Source of the DNA: WLMZ01 sp037139095 | GTDB taxonomy: Bacteria > Actinomycetota > Acidimicrobiia > Acidimicrobiales > Ilumatobacteraceae | Reading direction: 5' to 3' | Length of the DNA: 44,077 bases | Assembly: GCA_037139095.1 (NCBI GenBank) | Contig: JBAXHD010000019.1 | Location: 1 to 44,077, forward strand | Shown: positions 27,948-36,070 of the stretch, in pieces | Layout of the letters: each line of letters starts with the position of its first letter | Numbering within the stretch: the first letter of the stretch is position 1 | Made by a program: the position numbers and the translations under genes | Notes under the pieces: model-generated | Database searches by the model: none | The model's input: the letters and a program-made list of their open reading frames with translations, nothing else | What the model was told of the DNA's origin: nothing

Positions 27948-28724
27948 ATGCTGTCTCCTGATGCATTCCGTCTCGACTCGAAAGTGGCCCTCATCACGGG
28001 CGCTGCCCAAGGACTCGGACGCTCAATGGCCCTTGCGTTTGCGCAGTACGGCGCCGATCTGTTGTTGTGCGACCGCAAGGTCGACGAACTCGCCGAGACA
28101 GCGCAGGCGGCTCGCGAACTTGGCGCCAACGTGGTCACCGAGATTCTCGACGTCCGCGACACTGCAGCAGTGAGCCAATGGGTAAGCGGTCTCGAGCGCA
28201 TCGATGTGCTCGTCAACAACGCGGGCGGCACGTTTCATGGCGCCTTTCTCGATGCCAGTGACAAGGGCCAGCGATCGCTCGTCGACGAGAACTTCACCAG
28301 TGTCACCAACTTCGTGCGCGCCGCCGTGCCCCACATGGGTGCGGGCTCGTCGATCATCAACATCACCTCGGTCGAGGCGTATCGGGCGGCCCCCGGGTTC
28401 GGCATCTATGGTGCAATGAAGGCAGCGGTCGAGCATCTCAGTCGCACGTTGGCGCTCGAACTCAGCGTTCGTGGCATACGCGTGAACACCATCGCCCCCG
28501 ATGGTCTGCCAACGCCAGGCGATGCGGGGCTCATTGTTGGCGACGACGATTACGGCAAGAAGCTTGCGCTCGGCTGGGGCACCAGCGATGACATCAGCGG
28601 GGCCGCTGTGTTTTTGGCTTCGTCGGCCAGCCGGTACATCACGGGTACCACGGTTCATGTCGATGGTGGTTCCGACGCGTCTCGCGGATGGCACCTCGAC
28701 TCAAAGGGAAATTGGGTTCCATGA
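27948..28724 (+). CDS. SDR family oxidoreductase
   Basis: 258-residue short-chain dehydrogenase: LITGAAQGLGRSMALAFAQYG, LVNNAGG, Ser in NITSVEA, Tyr/Lys in IYGAMKAAVEH, and a C-terminal TGTTVHVDGGSDASRGW. ATG 27948 starts it; its stop overlaps the dioxygenase start by ATGA at 28721, so the two form a coupled pair, possibly dehydrogenation followed by oxidative cleavage of a small molecule. Confidence 0.9.
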   Translation: MLSPDAFRLDSKVALITGAAQGLGRSMALAFAQYGADLLLCDRKVDELAETAQAARELGANVVTEILDVRDTAAVSQWVSGLERIDVLVNNAGGTFHGAFLDASDKGQRSLVDENFTSVTNFVRAAVPHMGAGSSIINITSVEAYRAAPGFGIYGAMKAAVEHLSRTLALELSVRGIRVNTIAPDGLPTPGDAGLIVGDDDYGKKLALGWGTSDDISGAAVFLASSASRYITGTTVHVDGGSDASRGWHLDSKGNWVP

Positions 28725-29572
28725 AGATCACACGCGTCACTGCACACCTCGGGGCCGACATCACCGGTGTCGATGTCTCGCTCGCGAACGACTCAACTAT
28801 CGAGGCAATTCGCGCAGCAGCGATTGAGCACTCGGTGGTGATGATCCGCGATCAGCACCAACTCGGTCTCGACGGGCTTGAGGCGTTTACCCAACGCCTT
28901 GGAACGCCTATCGACACTCCATACGTGCAGCCGATGGCCGATCGACCCAATGTGGTTCGCGTCGTCAAAGAGGCCGACGAGCGTGCGCTCAACTTCGGTG
29001 GTGGCTGGCACACCGACCTCAGCTATCTCGCGGCTCCGCCGAGTTTCACCTTGCTGTATGCCACCGATGTGCCTCCGTACGGCGGCGACACGGTGTGGTC
29101 CAACCAGGTTCGAGCGTTTCAAACGCTGTCAGCCGGTATGCAGCAGACCTTGCTCGCGATGCGCGCTGTGCACTCGGCCGGACGTCCGTACGGCACCGGC
29201 GGTGTGTACGACATCACCCAACGCGGACGCACGATGACCATCCTGCCCAGCCCCGACGCATATGCCGAGCAAGAGCATCCGGTGGTCACTGCTCACCCGG
29301 TTACTGGCTTGCCAGTGTTGTTCTTGAACAGCGGCTATGTCACTCGGTTTGCCGATTGGGCCGCGCACGAATCACAGCCGTTGCTCAGCTATCTCTTTAT
29401 GCAGAGCCAGCGCGAATCAAACGTGTGTCGCATGCGTTGGACCAATGGCACGTTGGCCATCTGGGACAACCGAGCCACGCAGCACAACGCCATCGACGAC
29501 TATGCCGGCTTTCGTCGCGAGCTGTTTCGCACCACCGTTGGCGGCGAGATACCTGTCGCGTATCGGGGCTAG
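28721..29572 (+). CDS. TauD/TfdA family Fe(II)/2-oxoglutarate dioxygenase
   Basis: 283 residues. The iron triad is His97-x-Asp99 (GGWHTDLSY) and His255 (WDNRATQHNAIDDY), and Arg266 or a neighbouring Arg should bind 2-oxoglutarate. The HPVVTAHPVTGLPVLFLN stretch is the usual core. Relatives hydroxylate taurine, phenoxyacetates or alkyl sulfates. Coupled to the SDR upstream. ATG 28721 is chosen over an in-frame ATG at 28688, which lies inside the SDR and adds residues without family match. Confidence 0.92.
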   Translation: MKITRVTAHLGADITGVDVSLANDSTIEAIRAAAIEHSVVMIRDQHQLGLDGLEAFTQRLGTPIDTPYVQPMADRPNVVRVVKEADERALNFGGGWHTDLSYLAAPPSFTLLYATDVPPYGGDTVWSNQVRAFQTLSAGMQQTLLAMRAVHSAGRPYGTGGVYDITQRGRTMTILPSPDAYAEQEHPVVTAHPVTGLPVLFLNSGYVTRFADWAAHESQPLLSYLFMQSQRESNVCRMRWTNGTLAIWDNRATQHNAIDDYAGFRRELFRTTVGGEIPVAYRG

Positions 29573-29579
29573 CCCTCGC

Positions 29580-30455
29580 TCAGGCGTCTACTACTGCGGT
29601 GATCAGATCGAGCATCGCCGGGTCAGCTGAAGCGGGCACCAAGATCAGTTCGTCGCACCCGATGGCGGCCATTGCGTCGATGGTGTCGCGTACCCGTTGC
29701 GCAGAATGCATGGTGAGCGAGTCGGCCACCATGCGTGCCACGTCGCTGCCGAACACATCGAGGTATTGCAGCGCGAAGTTCTTGAGTGTTGTTTCGGCTT
29801 CGTCGCCGAGTGCCACGAACACCCCAGTGGTGAGTCGGGGCCGTTCGGTGCGGCCCGCATCGAGCCACGCCTGTTCGGCGATACGAAACTGCCGTGCCGA
29901 CTCGTCGGCATCGCCGCCGAGAGAGAACCCACTGATTCCGTCGGCCCATTGCGCAGCGCGCTTCAACGACTTGGGTCCCATGCCGCTGCACAGAATTGGG
30001 GGCCCGCCCGCTTGCACTGGGGTGGGTCCGATGGGATTGCCATCGGCCGCAGCGCCGCCGGCCCACAAGCGACGAAGTTCGACCACGGCAGAGTCGAGGC
30101 GGCTGTGGCGTCGATCGAATGCTGCGCCCAGCGCGTCGTAATCTTGCTGGCGCCCGCCAACACCAACGGCAACGTCGACCCGACCGTCGGACAACACATC
30201 AAGGCTGGCCAACTGCTTGGCCAACATTGCCGGAGCGTGCCATGGCGCCACCGCAAGGTTGAAGAACACACGCACCCGCTCGGTGAGCATTGCTGCGGCG
30301 GTGCACAGAGTGATTCCTTCAAGGTTATGGAAGGTGATTCGCTCGCCAGCTGAGACCGATGAGTACGGCCCATCGTCGATGCCCTTGCACCACGCGGTGA
30401 CTGTGTCGCGGTTGAGCCCGCGTGCCATCTGGGGGAGTGCTACGCCGATGTCCAT
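29580..30455 (-). CDS. LLM class F420-dependent oxidoreductase
   Basis: 291-residue luciferase-like oxidoreductase. MDIGVALPQMARGL start, LASLDVLSDGRVDVAVGVGGR, ILCSGMGPKSLKRAAQWADG. Third member of this superfamily in the window, each of a different subgroup, so the organism almost certainly makes F420. Convergent with the dioxygenase (7-base gap) and divergent from the aldolase, with only 24 bases between start codons. Confidence 0.87.
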   Translation of the reverse strand: MDIGVALPQMARGLNRDTVTAWCKGIDDGPYSSVSAGERITFHNLEGITLCTAAAMLTERVRVFFNLAVAPWHAPAMLAKQLASLDVLSDGRVDVAVGVGGRQQDYDALGAAFDRRHSRLDSAVVELRRLWAGGAAADGNPIGPTPVQAGGPPILCSGMGPKSLKRAAQWADGISGFSLGGDADESARQFRIAEQAWLDAGRTERPRLTTGVFVALGDEAETTLKNFALQYLDVFGSDVARMVADSLTMHSAQRVRDTIDAMAAIGCDELILVPASADPAMLDLITAVVDA

Positions 30456-30479
30456 GACCCCTGACTCTATGATCTTCGA

Positions 30480-31238
30480 GTGGCATACGAGCGATTTGAT
30501 TCATCGTCATACGAGTTGCCGATAGATGATCCCGAGGCGCTGCGAGCCCACCGCAAGACACGTCTCGCGCTGGGGTATCGGGTGTTCGGTGCGTTGCGGT
30601 GGGGTCACCTCGGCGACGGCCACATCTCGGCACGCGACCCTGTGCTCACCGATCATTTTTGGTTGGGTGGCTTCGGAGTGCCGTTTCACGAGATGACCGT
30701 CGACAACCTCGTGCTGGTCGACCCCACCGGCAAGGTGGTCCAGGGCGACCGGTCGATCAACCCGGCTGCGTTTCATATTCATGCGCCCGTGCACGCGGCC
30801 CGTCCCGACATTGTCTCGGCGGCGCATACGCACACGCCATACGGAACTCCGTTCTCAGCGTTGGTCACCAAGCTTCGGCCAATTACTCAAGAGTCGTGTG
30901 CGTTCTATGACGACCACGAAATCTTCGATGATCACGAAGTCGATGTGATGTCGGTTGCAGGTGGCGAGCGAATTGGTGTTGCGCTCGGCCACGCCAAGGC
31001 AGTGATCTTGCGCAACCACGGCTTGCTCACGGTTGGTCGCACCGTCGACGAGACGGTTGGGTTCTTTGTAGCGATGGAACGCAGCGCCGAGGCTCACCTG
31101 AAAGCCCCCGACGGCATCGCCATCGACCACGCGCATGCAGTCGCTGCCTACGAATCAGTGGGCACGCCTCAGGCCGGATGGATCATGTTTCAGTTCTTGG
31201 TGCGGTCGTATGTGCCCGACCCATCGGTGGTTGGCTAG
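30480..31238 (+). CDS. Class II aldolase/adducin family protein
   Basis: 252 residues. The metal-binding histidines are visible: His116-Thr-His118 (AAHTHTPYG) and His180 (ILRNHGLLTVG). The usual phosphate loop is replaced (GHISARDP), so the substrate is probably not a sugar phosphate; decarboxylase-type reactions are known in this family. GTG 30480 is the start; no in-frame ATG lies nearby. Only 24 bases separate it from the divergent LLM gene, so leader and promoter must be very short or inside that gene. Its stop overlaps the stop of the FGE gene. Confidence 0.87.
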   Translation: MAYERFDSSSYELPIDDPEALRAHRKTRLALGYRVFGALRWGHLGDGHISARDPVLTDHFWLGGFGVPFHEMTVDNLVLVDPTGKVVQGDRSINPAAFHIHAPVHAARPDIVSAAHTHTPYGTPFSALVTKLRPITQESCAFYDDHEIFDDHEVDVMSVAGGERIGVALGHAKAVILRNHGLLTVGRTVDETVGFFVAMERSAEAHLKAPDGIAIDHAHAVAAYESVGTPQAGWIMFQFLVRSYVPDPSVVG

Positions 31239-32053
31239 GCCGATCTGGCGCTACGAAATCCGGTGTGACACGCGGGTTCAGATGTTGGCTGCGCGTGTCG
31301 CGCTGCTGGGCGATATCGAGCGCAGTAGTTGGCGGCGCATAGATATGAACCGCCCTTGGTGGTTGCTGAATCGGTAGATGTTGCCGAACAACACGGCGAT
31401 GCTATGGGCGCTACATCGTGGCGGTCTACCCATGCGTCGGCGGTCCATTCCCACACGTTGCCCAACATGTCGAACAGGCCGCGGGTGTTGGGCGGAAAGC
31501 TCCCGACAGGCATGGTCGACGGTCGGCCCGCACGAATGCGCTTCCACGGAAACTCGCCCAACCACACGTTGGCCAACAGCATTCCGTCGAGGGCCAACGG
31601 CCATGTGGCGGGCAAGTGTGTTGCGTCGTTGGCCGCCCATTCCCACTCGATCTCGGTAGGCAGACGACGGCCAGCCCACTGCGAATACGCAAGGGCGTCG
31701 CGCTGCGACACCTGCACCACTGGGTGATCGTGCTGCTCGGCCGCAATGAGATCGGTGCCAAGCGGTCGCCGCCATGATGCCCCAGGTTCGTGCCGCCACC
31801 ACAACGAGGGCTGGCTCAGATCTACTGGAGCGGCGGCTGGCACGAACACGTTGCCGCCGTGTTGCTCGGCATCGGTGACGTAACCGGTGGCGGCCACAAA
31901 CTCAGCGAACTGAGCGTTGGTCACCGGGTGCAGATCAATAAAGAAGCCGTCGACCTGTACCGTGCGCGACGGCCGCTCTTCGGGATAGTGATGATCGTCG
32001 CCAACGGTGGCGATGCCCGACGGAACCCACAGTTCGGGTGCCGCCAAGGTCAT
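31235..32053 (-). CDS. Formylglycine-generating enzyme (SUMF1/FGE family)
   Basis: 272-residue FGE-sulfatase domain protein that should convert a sulfatase cysteine to formylglycine. Core motifs: HPVTNAQFAEFVAATGY, RRLPTEIEWEWAA, FDMLGNVWEWTADAW and GGSYLCAANYCARYRPAAR. Cys239 and Cys244 have the C-x4-C spacing of the copper-binding catalytic pair of aerobic FGE, so it is likely active rather than an EgtB-like relative. ATG 32053 overlaps the TetR stop (ATGA). No sulfatase is encoded in the window; its target must lie elsewhere. Last gene of the cupin-TetR-FGE operon. Confidence 0.9.
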   Translation of the reverse strand: MTLAAPELWVPSGIATVGDDHHYPEERPSRTVQVDGFFIDLHPVTNAQFAEFVAATGYVTDAEQHGGNVFVPAAAPVDLSQPSLWWRHEPGASWRRPLGTDLIAAEQHDHPVVQVSQRDALAYSQWAGRRLPTEIEWEWAANDATHLPATWPLALDGMLLANVWLGEFPWKRIRAGRPSTMPVGSFPPNTRGLFDMLGNVWEWTADAWVDRHDVAPIASPCCSATSTDSATTKGGSYLCAANYCARYRPAARHAQPTSEPACHTGFRSARSA

Positions 32054-32682
32054 TGCTTCAGCAGCGTGGACTGGGCCGTGAGTGCGCCAACGCTCATGTC
32101 GATGAGGTTCACGATGAACTGCTCGGTCGACACAGGCAAGGGTTTGGCGAGTTCGATTTGGCGAGCGCGTAACGCGAGGGCGTTCGAGACCAACATCAAA
32201 AATGTCGTCACGCGTTCGTGGCGCATTTCGGCCGGAAGGTCGCCGAGCGCGGCGGCAAGCATAAAGAAGGCTGCTTGCGCCTGCGTGGGCGTATTGGGTG
32301 TGGCGAGTTGCCACGCATCAAACAGGTCAGACAGTTGGGCAACGATGCGCAAGAACTCGCGGCCATCGCTGGTGTCGAGTTTGCGGGCGAATGGCAACAC
32401 CACTGCACGGGTGATTGCCGCGACATCGTTGGTGCGTCCATGGGTTCGAATCTCTTCGAGCATCTGAGAGCGTTCAGACTCGATGGTCTCGTTGTGTCGC
32501 TCGATGATCGCCTGCAGAAGCCCGTCGCGCCCACCGAAGTGATAGTGCAGCGCCGACGAGTTCTTCTGCCCGGCTTGATCGACCACGAGTCGAAGCGGCA
32601 CTCGAAACACACCTTGTTCGGCGAACAGGCGCTGTCCATGAACGATCAGCTTGTCTCGCGTGTCGTTTGCCGTTCGGGTCAC
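32050..32682 (-). CDS. TetR/AcrR family transcriptional regulator
   Basis: 210 residues. N-terminal helix-turn-helix (LRLVVDQAGQKNSSALHYHF) and a helical ligand domain. It sits between a cupin gene (9-base gap) and an FGE gene (4-base overlap). A 13-base perfect dyad, AGTGAC-C-GTCACT, lies just before the operon start and is the natural candidate operator; it is unlike the TCTGAC family, so this regulator is probably separate from the one at 17809. Confidence 0.92.
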   Translation of the reverse strand: MTRTANDTRDKLIVHGQRLFAEQGVFRVPLRLVVDQAGQKNSSALHYHFGGRDGLLQAIIERHNETIESERSQMLEEIRTHGRTNDVAAITRAVVLPFARKLDTSDGREFLRIVAQLSDLFDAWQLATPNTPTQAQAAFFMLAAALGDLPAEMRHERVTTFLMLVSNALALRARQIELAKPLPVSTEQFIVNLIDMSVGALTAQSTLLKQ

Positions 32683-32691
32683 CTTGCCACC

Positions 32692-33171
32692 CTAGGCGCC
32701 GTTGAACGAGGGAGCCGTCTTGCCCTGCATTTCGCACAGCATTCGGTAGGCGGCAGCGATGCTGCCGGCATCGGTGATCGACACGATGTTGTCGTTGTCA
32801 TCGAGATTGAGGTTGGCGCCGTTCATCACAAAGAACACCTCGGTGGTCTCGGTGTTGTCGGCCGGCACCACAAGTGTGTGCATTGAACCGGCCGGCTCGT
32901 GCACAAAGCTTCCGGCCTCGTAGCGCACGCCGTACTCGCTGTACATCCAGCAACCAGCAGTGGTCCATGCGAACACCGGTCCGGTGTGAAGGTGGCGCTG
33001 TGCCGCCATGCCCGGCTCGAATCGGTTCGCGATAACCCAGATGCCCGCAGCGATATCGACGTGAACAAGACGAAGCTCGCCTCCGGGTATGGAAACCCAG
33101 GGCGAGCTTGTCTCATTCAAGTGGCTGATCGCGAGGCCCAGATGCCCCGGACCGAGATTGGCGTTTGACAT
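32692..33171 (-). CDS. Cupin-domain protein, 2,4'-dihydroxyacetophenone-dioxygenase-like
   Basis: 159-residue single cupin barrel. Candidate metal ligands are His60 and His62 (AAQRHLHTGPVF) and His98 (AGSMHTLVVP). The pattern resembles 2,4'-dihydroxyacetophenone dioxygenase family proteins and ChrR-like cupins, which cleave aromatic ketones or act as sensors. ATG 33171 with AAAGG in front. First gene of the operon with TetR and FGE. Activity not provable from sequence. Confidence 0.82.
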   Translation of the reverse strand: MSNANLGPGHLGLAISHLNETSSPWVSIPGGELRLVHVDIAAGIWVIANRFEPGMAAQRHLHTGPVFAWTTAGCWMYSEYGVRYEAGSFVHEPAGSMHTLVVPADNTETTEVFFVMNGANLNLDDNDNIVSITDAGSIAAAYRMLCEMQGKTAPSFNGA

Positions 33172-33187
33172 GACGGACCTTTCAAAG

Positions 33188-33200
33188 AGTGACCGTCACT
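33188..33200. promoter_or_regulatory. Dyad AGTGAC-C-GTCACT before cupin operon
   Basis: Perfect 6-base arms about C33194, 17 bases before the cupin ATG, in the 35-base gap after the anti-sigma gene. A further GTGTCAC half-like element follows at 33204-33210. Fits an operator for the TetR at 32050; binding is inferred. Confidence 0.6.
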
Positions 33201-33206
33201 ATTGTG

Positions 33207-34172
33207 TCACCCCCGGCTGTCGCCGCTTGTGCCGTTCTTGTTCTTGTTGCTGTTTGCGCCGCCGCTGTTGGTGCTGCTGTTGTCGGCGAGGGTTGTGGCA
33301 GGAGCGATGACCTGGCCAGGAACCGTAACGGGAGCAACGGTGCTCTGCGTGGTGTCGTCGGCGCCGCCGCCCTTGACGCCACCCTTGTTCGAGTCGTCGA
33401 TGCTGCTTGACGTGACTGCGTCGTCTGCGCCGTGGCCGCCGGTGCTGGCGCCGCCCTTGTTACTGGCGCCGTTGTCGTCGCCGACTTCGTTGCTCGAGTC
33501 GTTGCTCGAGTCGTTGCTCGAGTCGTTGCTTGAGTCATCGGCGACCGAGGCGCAGAAATCGGCGACCGTCATGTTCGCTGCTGCAGCGGCATCGTCGAGG
33601 CTCTTCGAAGCAGTGGCTGAATCGTCGGTTGATTCGGTGGTGCCGAGGTGCTCGCAGAGATCGTGGTTTGCCTTGCTGACGCCGCTTGCGCTGTCGCTGC
33701 CGTTGTCGTCGAGCGTGTTGTCGGTGCCGTTGTCGTCGGTCGAGTTGTCGGTGGCGGTGTCGTCACTGGCGAGTGCCGAATTGTCGTTGGCGTGCTTCTC
33801 GGGGTTCGAGATGTCGATGCCGATGTGGGAGACCGCACGGGACACCATTGACTGGGCCGAGTCGGGCAACACGCCACCGGCGGCTGCGGCGGTGGCCGAG
33901 AAAAGGACAACACCGGAAATGATGGCGGCCTTGGTGGCCGCCTTGGATGAGGCGAAACGCTGACGCATGGAATTACTCCTGAAAGAGATGACATTGGATG
34001 GACCCGGGGTCATCGCATGCTGCATCGCCAAAACGATGCTGCCCTCGGCAGCGAGTTCCTCAGTGGTTGCGTCGGCCCGTGCGGCGTTGAAAAGATCGAT
34101 CAAGTTTTGGTCGATTGGATCGTTGCTGTCGGTGAGGTCGAACACGTTGAAGAGATCGTCTGAGTCATCCAT
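33207..34172 (-). CDS. Putative anti-sigma factor, single-pass membrane protein with low-complexity exterior
   Basis: 321 residues, not matched to a named family. An acidic cytoplasmic N-terminus of about 80 residues is followed by one membrane helix (about 82-103, AAIISGVVLFSATAAAAGGV), then a roughly 215-residue Asp/Ser/Asn/Thr-rich segment with two Cys (DLCEHL, DFCASV) and a four-fold DSSN repeat coded by 12-base units at 33487-33534. It starts 4 bases after the ECF sigma stop, the usual place of an anti-sigma factor. Similar proteins with an extracellular Ser/Asp-rich tail are common beside ECF sigma genes in this phylum; function inferred. Confidence 0.75.
   Translation of the reverse strand: MDDSDDLFNVFDLTDSNDPIDQNLIDLFNAARADATTEELAAEGSIVLAMQHAMTPGPSNVISFRSNSMRQRFASSKAATKAAIISGVVLFSATAAAAGGVLPDSAQSMVSRAVSHIGIDISNPEKHANDNSALASDDTATDNSTDDNGTDNTLDDNGSDSASGVSKANHDLCEHLGTTESTDDSATASKSLDDAAAAANMTVADFCASVADDSSNDSSNDSSNDSSNEVGDDNGASNKGGASTGGHGADDAVTSSSIDDSNKGGVKGGGADDTTQSTVAPVTVPGQVIAPATTLADNSSTNSGGANSNKNKNGTSGDSRG
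33487..33534. repeat. 12-base tandem repeat, 4 copies
   Basis: TCGTTGCTCGAG repeated four times, the last copy with one change (TCGTTGCTTGAG). It encodes DSSN-type repeats in the anti-sigma exterior domain. Such in-frame repeats can change length by slippage. Confidence 0.9.
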
Positions 34173-34176
34173 CGCG

Positions 34177-34761
34177 TTACAACAATCTTTCTGAATATCT
34201 TTCGGCGAGCCTGCGGGTGGCTCGATGCTGGGTCACTCGCACCCAGCCAGCGTCGTGTCCGAGCAGGTCAGCGACCTGATCGACGCTGAGATCGCCCAAC
34301 GTGCGCAGCAAAATTACTTCGGCCTGATCATCGGTGAGGGCACTGGTAATCAGGTTCACGGCGTCTTGCGCCGAGAGTTTGTCGATGGCCACTTGCTCAG
34401 TAGAGGCCGTATTGCCATCGTCGATATCGGCAGTGGGGTCGGTGCGTCGGCGCGTTGCCGTGCGGCGCGCATCGACCATTCGTAGCCGAGCGATGGTGAA
34501 CAGCCATGCAGCGAACTCAGAGGTATTGCCCTCGAATGTGGGGAGGCGTTGAGCCACTGCCAACCATGTTTCGCTGGCCAGATCGTCGGCGAGTCGTGGT
34601 TCGCGGGCTCGCAGGTAACGCAACAGCCGTGGTTGATACGTGCGGAACAATGCGCTCAGACCTGCTGCTTCGCCACGTTGCGCGGCGCGCAGCGACGAGT
34701 CATCTGGTGACGCGACGGGGTCCGGAACTACATCGGGTTCGATGCCCGCCGGCCTCCACAC
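34177..34761 (-). CDS. RNA polymerase ECF-type sigma factor
   Basis: 194-residue sigma-70 family protein with region 2 (LFRTYQPRLLRYLRAR...FAAWLFTIARLRMVDARR) and region 4 (LTDDQAEVILLRTLGDLSVDQVADLLG, then VTQHRATRRLAERY). It is paired with the membrane anti-sigma gene 4 bases downstream, so release by an envelope signal is likely. The GTG start at 34761 is the first possible one; the first 20 residues look unlike the family and a later start may be used. A 10-base palindrome CCCCTAGGGG lies at 34786-34795 upstream. Confidence 0.92.
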   Translation of the reverse strand: MWRPAGIEPDVVPDPVASPDDSSLRAAQRGEAAGLSALFRTYQPRLLRYLRAREPRLADDLASETWLAVAQRLPTFEGNTSEFAAWLFTIARLRMVDARRTATRRRTDPTADIDDGNTASTEQVAIDKLSAQDAVNLITSALTDDQAEVILLRTLGDLSVDQVADLLGHDAGWVRVTQHRATRRLAERYSERLL

Positions 34762-34844
34762 TGAACTGCTGATGTGGGGAGGCTACCCCTAGGGGGCGCC
34801 GGGGTGGTGCTGGCTTGACGCCCTCTTGACAAAGGTCCGAATGA

Positions 34845-36017
34845 CTACAGGCGCTGCAAAATTGTGCCGGTGGCGATTGCGCCGCCGCAGCACATCGTGA
34901 CGAGCGCAATCTCTTTGTTGGTGCGCTCCATCTCGTGCAAGGCCGTGGTGATCAGGCGGCTTCCGGTTGAGCCAACTGGATGGCCGAGCGCAATTGCGCC
35001 ACCGTTTACGTTGACCTTGTTCATCAGGTCATCGCGTGACACACCGTGCACCTGAGCCCAGCTGAGCACCACCGATGCGAATGCTTCGTTGATCTCGATG
35101 AGGTCGATGTCGTTCATGGTCATGCCTGCGTCGGCGAGCACCTTGCGAGTTGCGTCGACGGGTCCATCGAGGTGGTAATACGGATCGCTACCAACCACGC
35201 ACTGAGCGATGATGCGGGCGCGTGGGCGCAGGCCCTCGGCTCGTGCGCGCTCTTCGCTCATCCACAACACAGCTGCGGCGCCGTCGCTGATCTGGCTGCT
35301 GTTGCCGGCGGTATGGATGCCCTCAGGGGCTACAGGCTTCAGCGTGGCGAGCTTCTCGGCGGTTGTTTCGCGTAGGCCGCCATCGCGGGTAATGACCCGT
35401 TCGTTGCCATCGGCGTCGGTGATGGTGACGGGAATGATCTGGCTCGAGAATCGGCCCTCTTCGGTGGCGCGGATGGCCTTTTGCTGTGAGATCAAGCCCA
35501 GAAAGTCGACATCGTCGCGGGTGATGCCTCGAAGGTTGGCGATGCGCTCGGCGGCGCCGAACTGATCGGGCATGTCCCACGGAAAATCGTCGGCCTTCGA
35601 GCGGCCGTTGATGAAAACGCCGTCTACCTGAGGCACTGCGGCTCCGAGCCACACCGCGCTCATGTGCTCGACACCGCAAGCGATACCTACGTCGATGACG
35701 CCTGCATGAATCATGTTGTGGATCATGTGGTTGGCCTGCTGGCTGCTGCCGCACTGGGTGTCGACGGTGGTGGCCGCAACGGTGTAGGGCAGGTTGGCTT
35801 GCAGCCATGCGTTGCGAGCAACGTTGCTGCCTTGCTCGCCGGCCTGGGTGACGCAACCGCCAACCACTTGACCCACGATGGCAGGGTCGATGCCTGCGCG
35901 CTCCATCACGCCTACCTGAGCGGCTCCGAGCAACTTGGTTGCATGCAGGTTGGCGAAGTCGCCGTTGCGCTTACCAATGGCCGTGCGGGCCGCTTCGACG
36001 ATGACCGGGTTACCCAT
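34845..36017 (-). CDS. Steroid-type 3-ketoacyl-CoA thiolase, FadA5-like
   Basis: 390-residue thiolase that should cleave a beta-ketoacyl-CoA with CoA. The nucleophile is Cys89 (TQCGSSQQANHMI); His and second Cys are in NVNGGAIALGHPVGSTGSRL and MCCGGAIATG. From memory it matches mycobacterial FadA5 over its whole length: GKRNG, LHATKLLGA, GGCVTQAGEQ, GIACGVEHMS, GIHTAGNSSQISDGAAAVL, PYYHLDGPVD. FadA5 removes acetyl-CoA from the steroid side chain; the same specificity here is plausible, not shown. Operator site F lies 54 bases upstream of its ATG 36017. Confidence 0.92.
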   Translation of the reverse strand: MGNPVIVEAARTAIGKRNGDFANLHATKLLGAAQVGVMERAGIDPAIVGQVVGGCVTQAGEQGSNVARNAWLQANLPYTVAATTVDTQCGSSQQANHMIHNMIHAGVIDVGIACGVEHMSAVWLGAAVPQVDGVFINGRSKADDFPWDMPDQFGAAERIANLRGITRDDVDFLGLISQQKAIRATEEGRFSSQIIPVTITDADGNERVITRDGGLRETTAEKLATLKPVAPEGIHTAGNSSQISDGAAAVLWMSEERARAEGLRPRARIIAQCVVGSDPYYHLDGPVDATRKVLADAGMTMNDIDLIEINEAFASVVLSWAQVHGVSRDDLMNKVNVNGGAIALGHPVGSTGSRLITTALHEMERTNKEIALVTMCCGGAIATGTILQRL

Positions 36018-36070
36018 GGCTGCTCTCCTGTGTGTGACTGTTCGCTCGCAAGGAAACGATCGCGACTGTT

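Noticed and set aside
33487..33534. CRISPR-like array
   Set aside because: Contiguous in-frame 12-base repeats without spacers, inside a protein gene.
34786..34795. CCCCTAGGGG palindrome as an ECF sigma operator or terminator
   Set aside because: No loop for a hairpin, and no promoter elements could be placed around it; chance is possible in this GC-rich spot.
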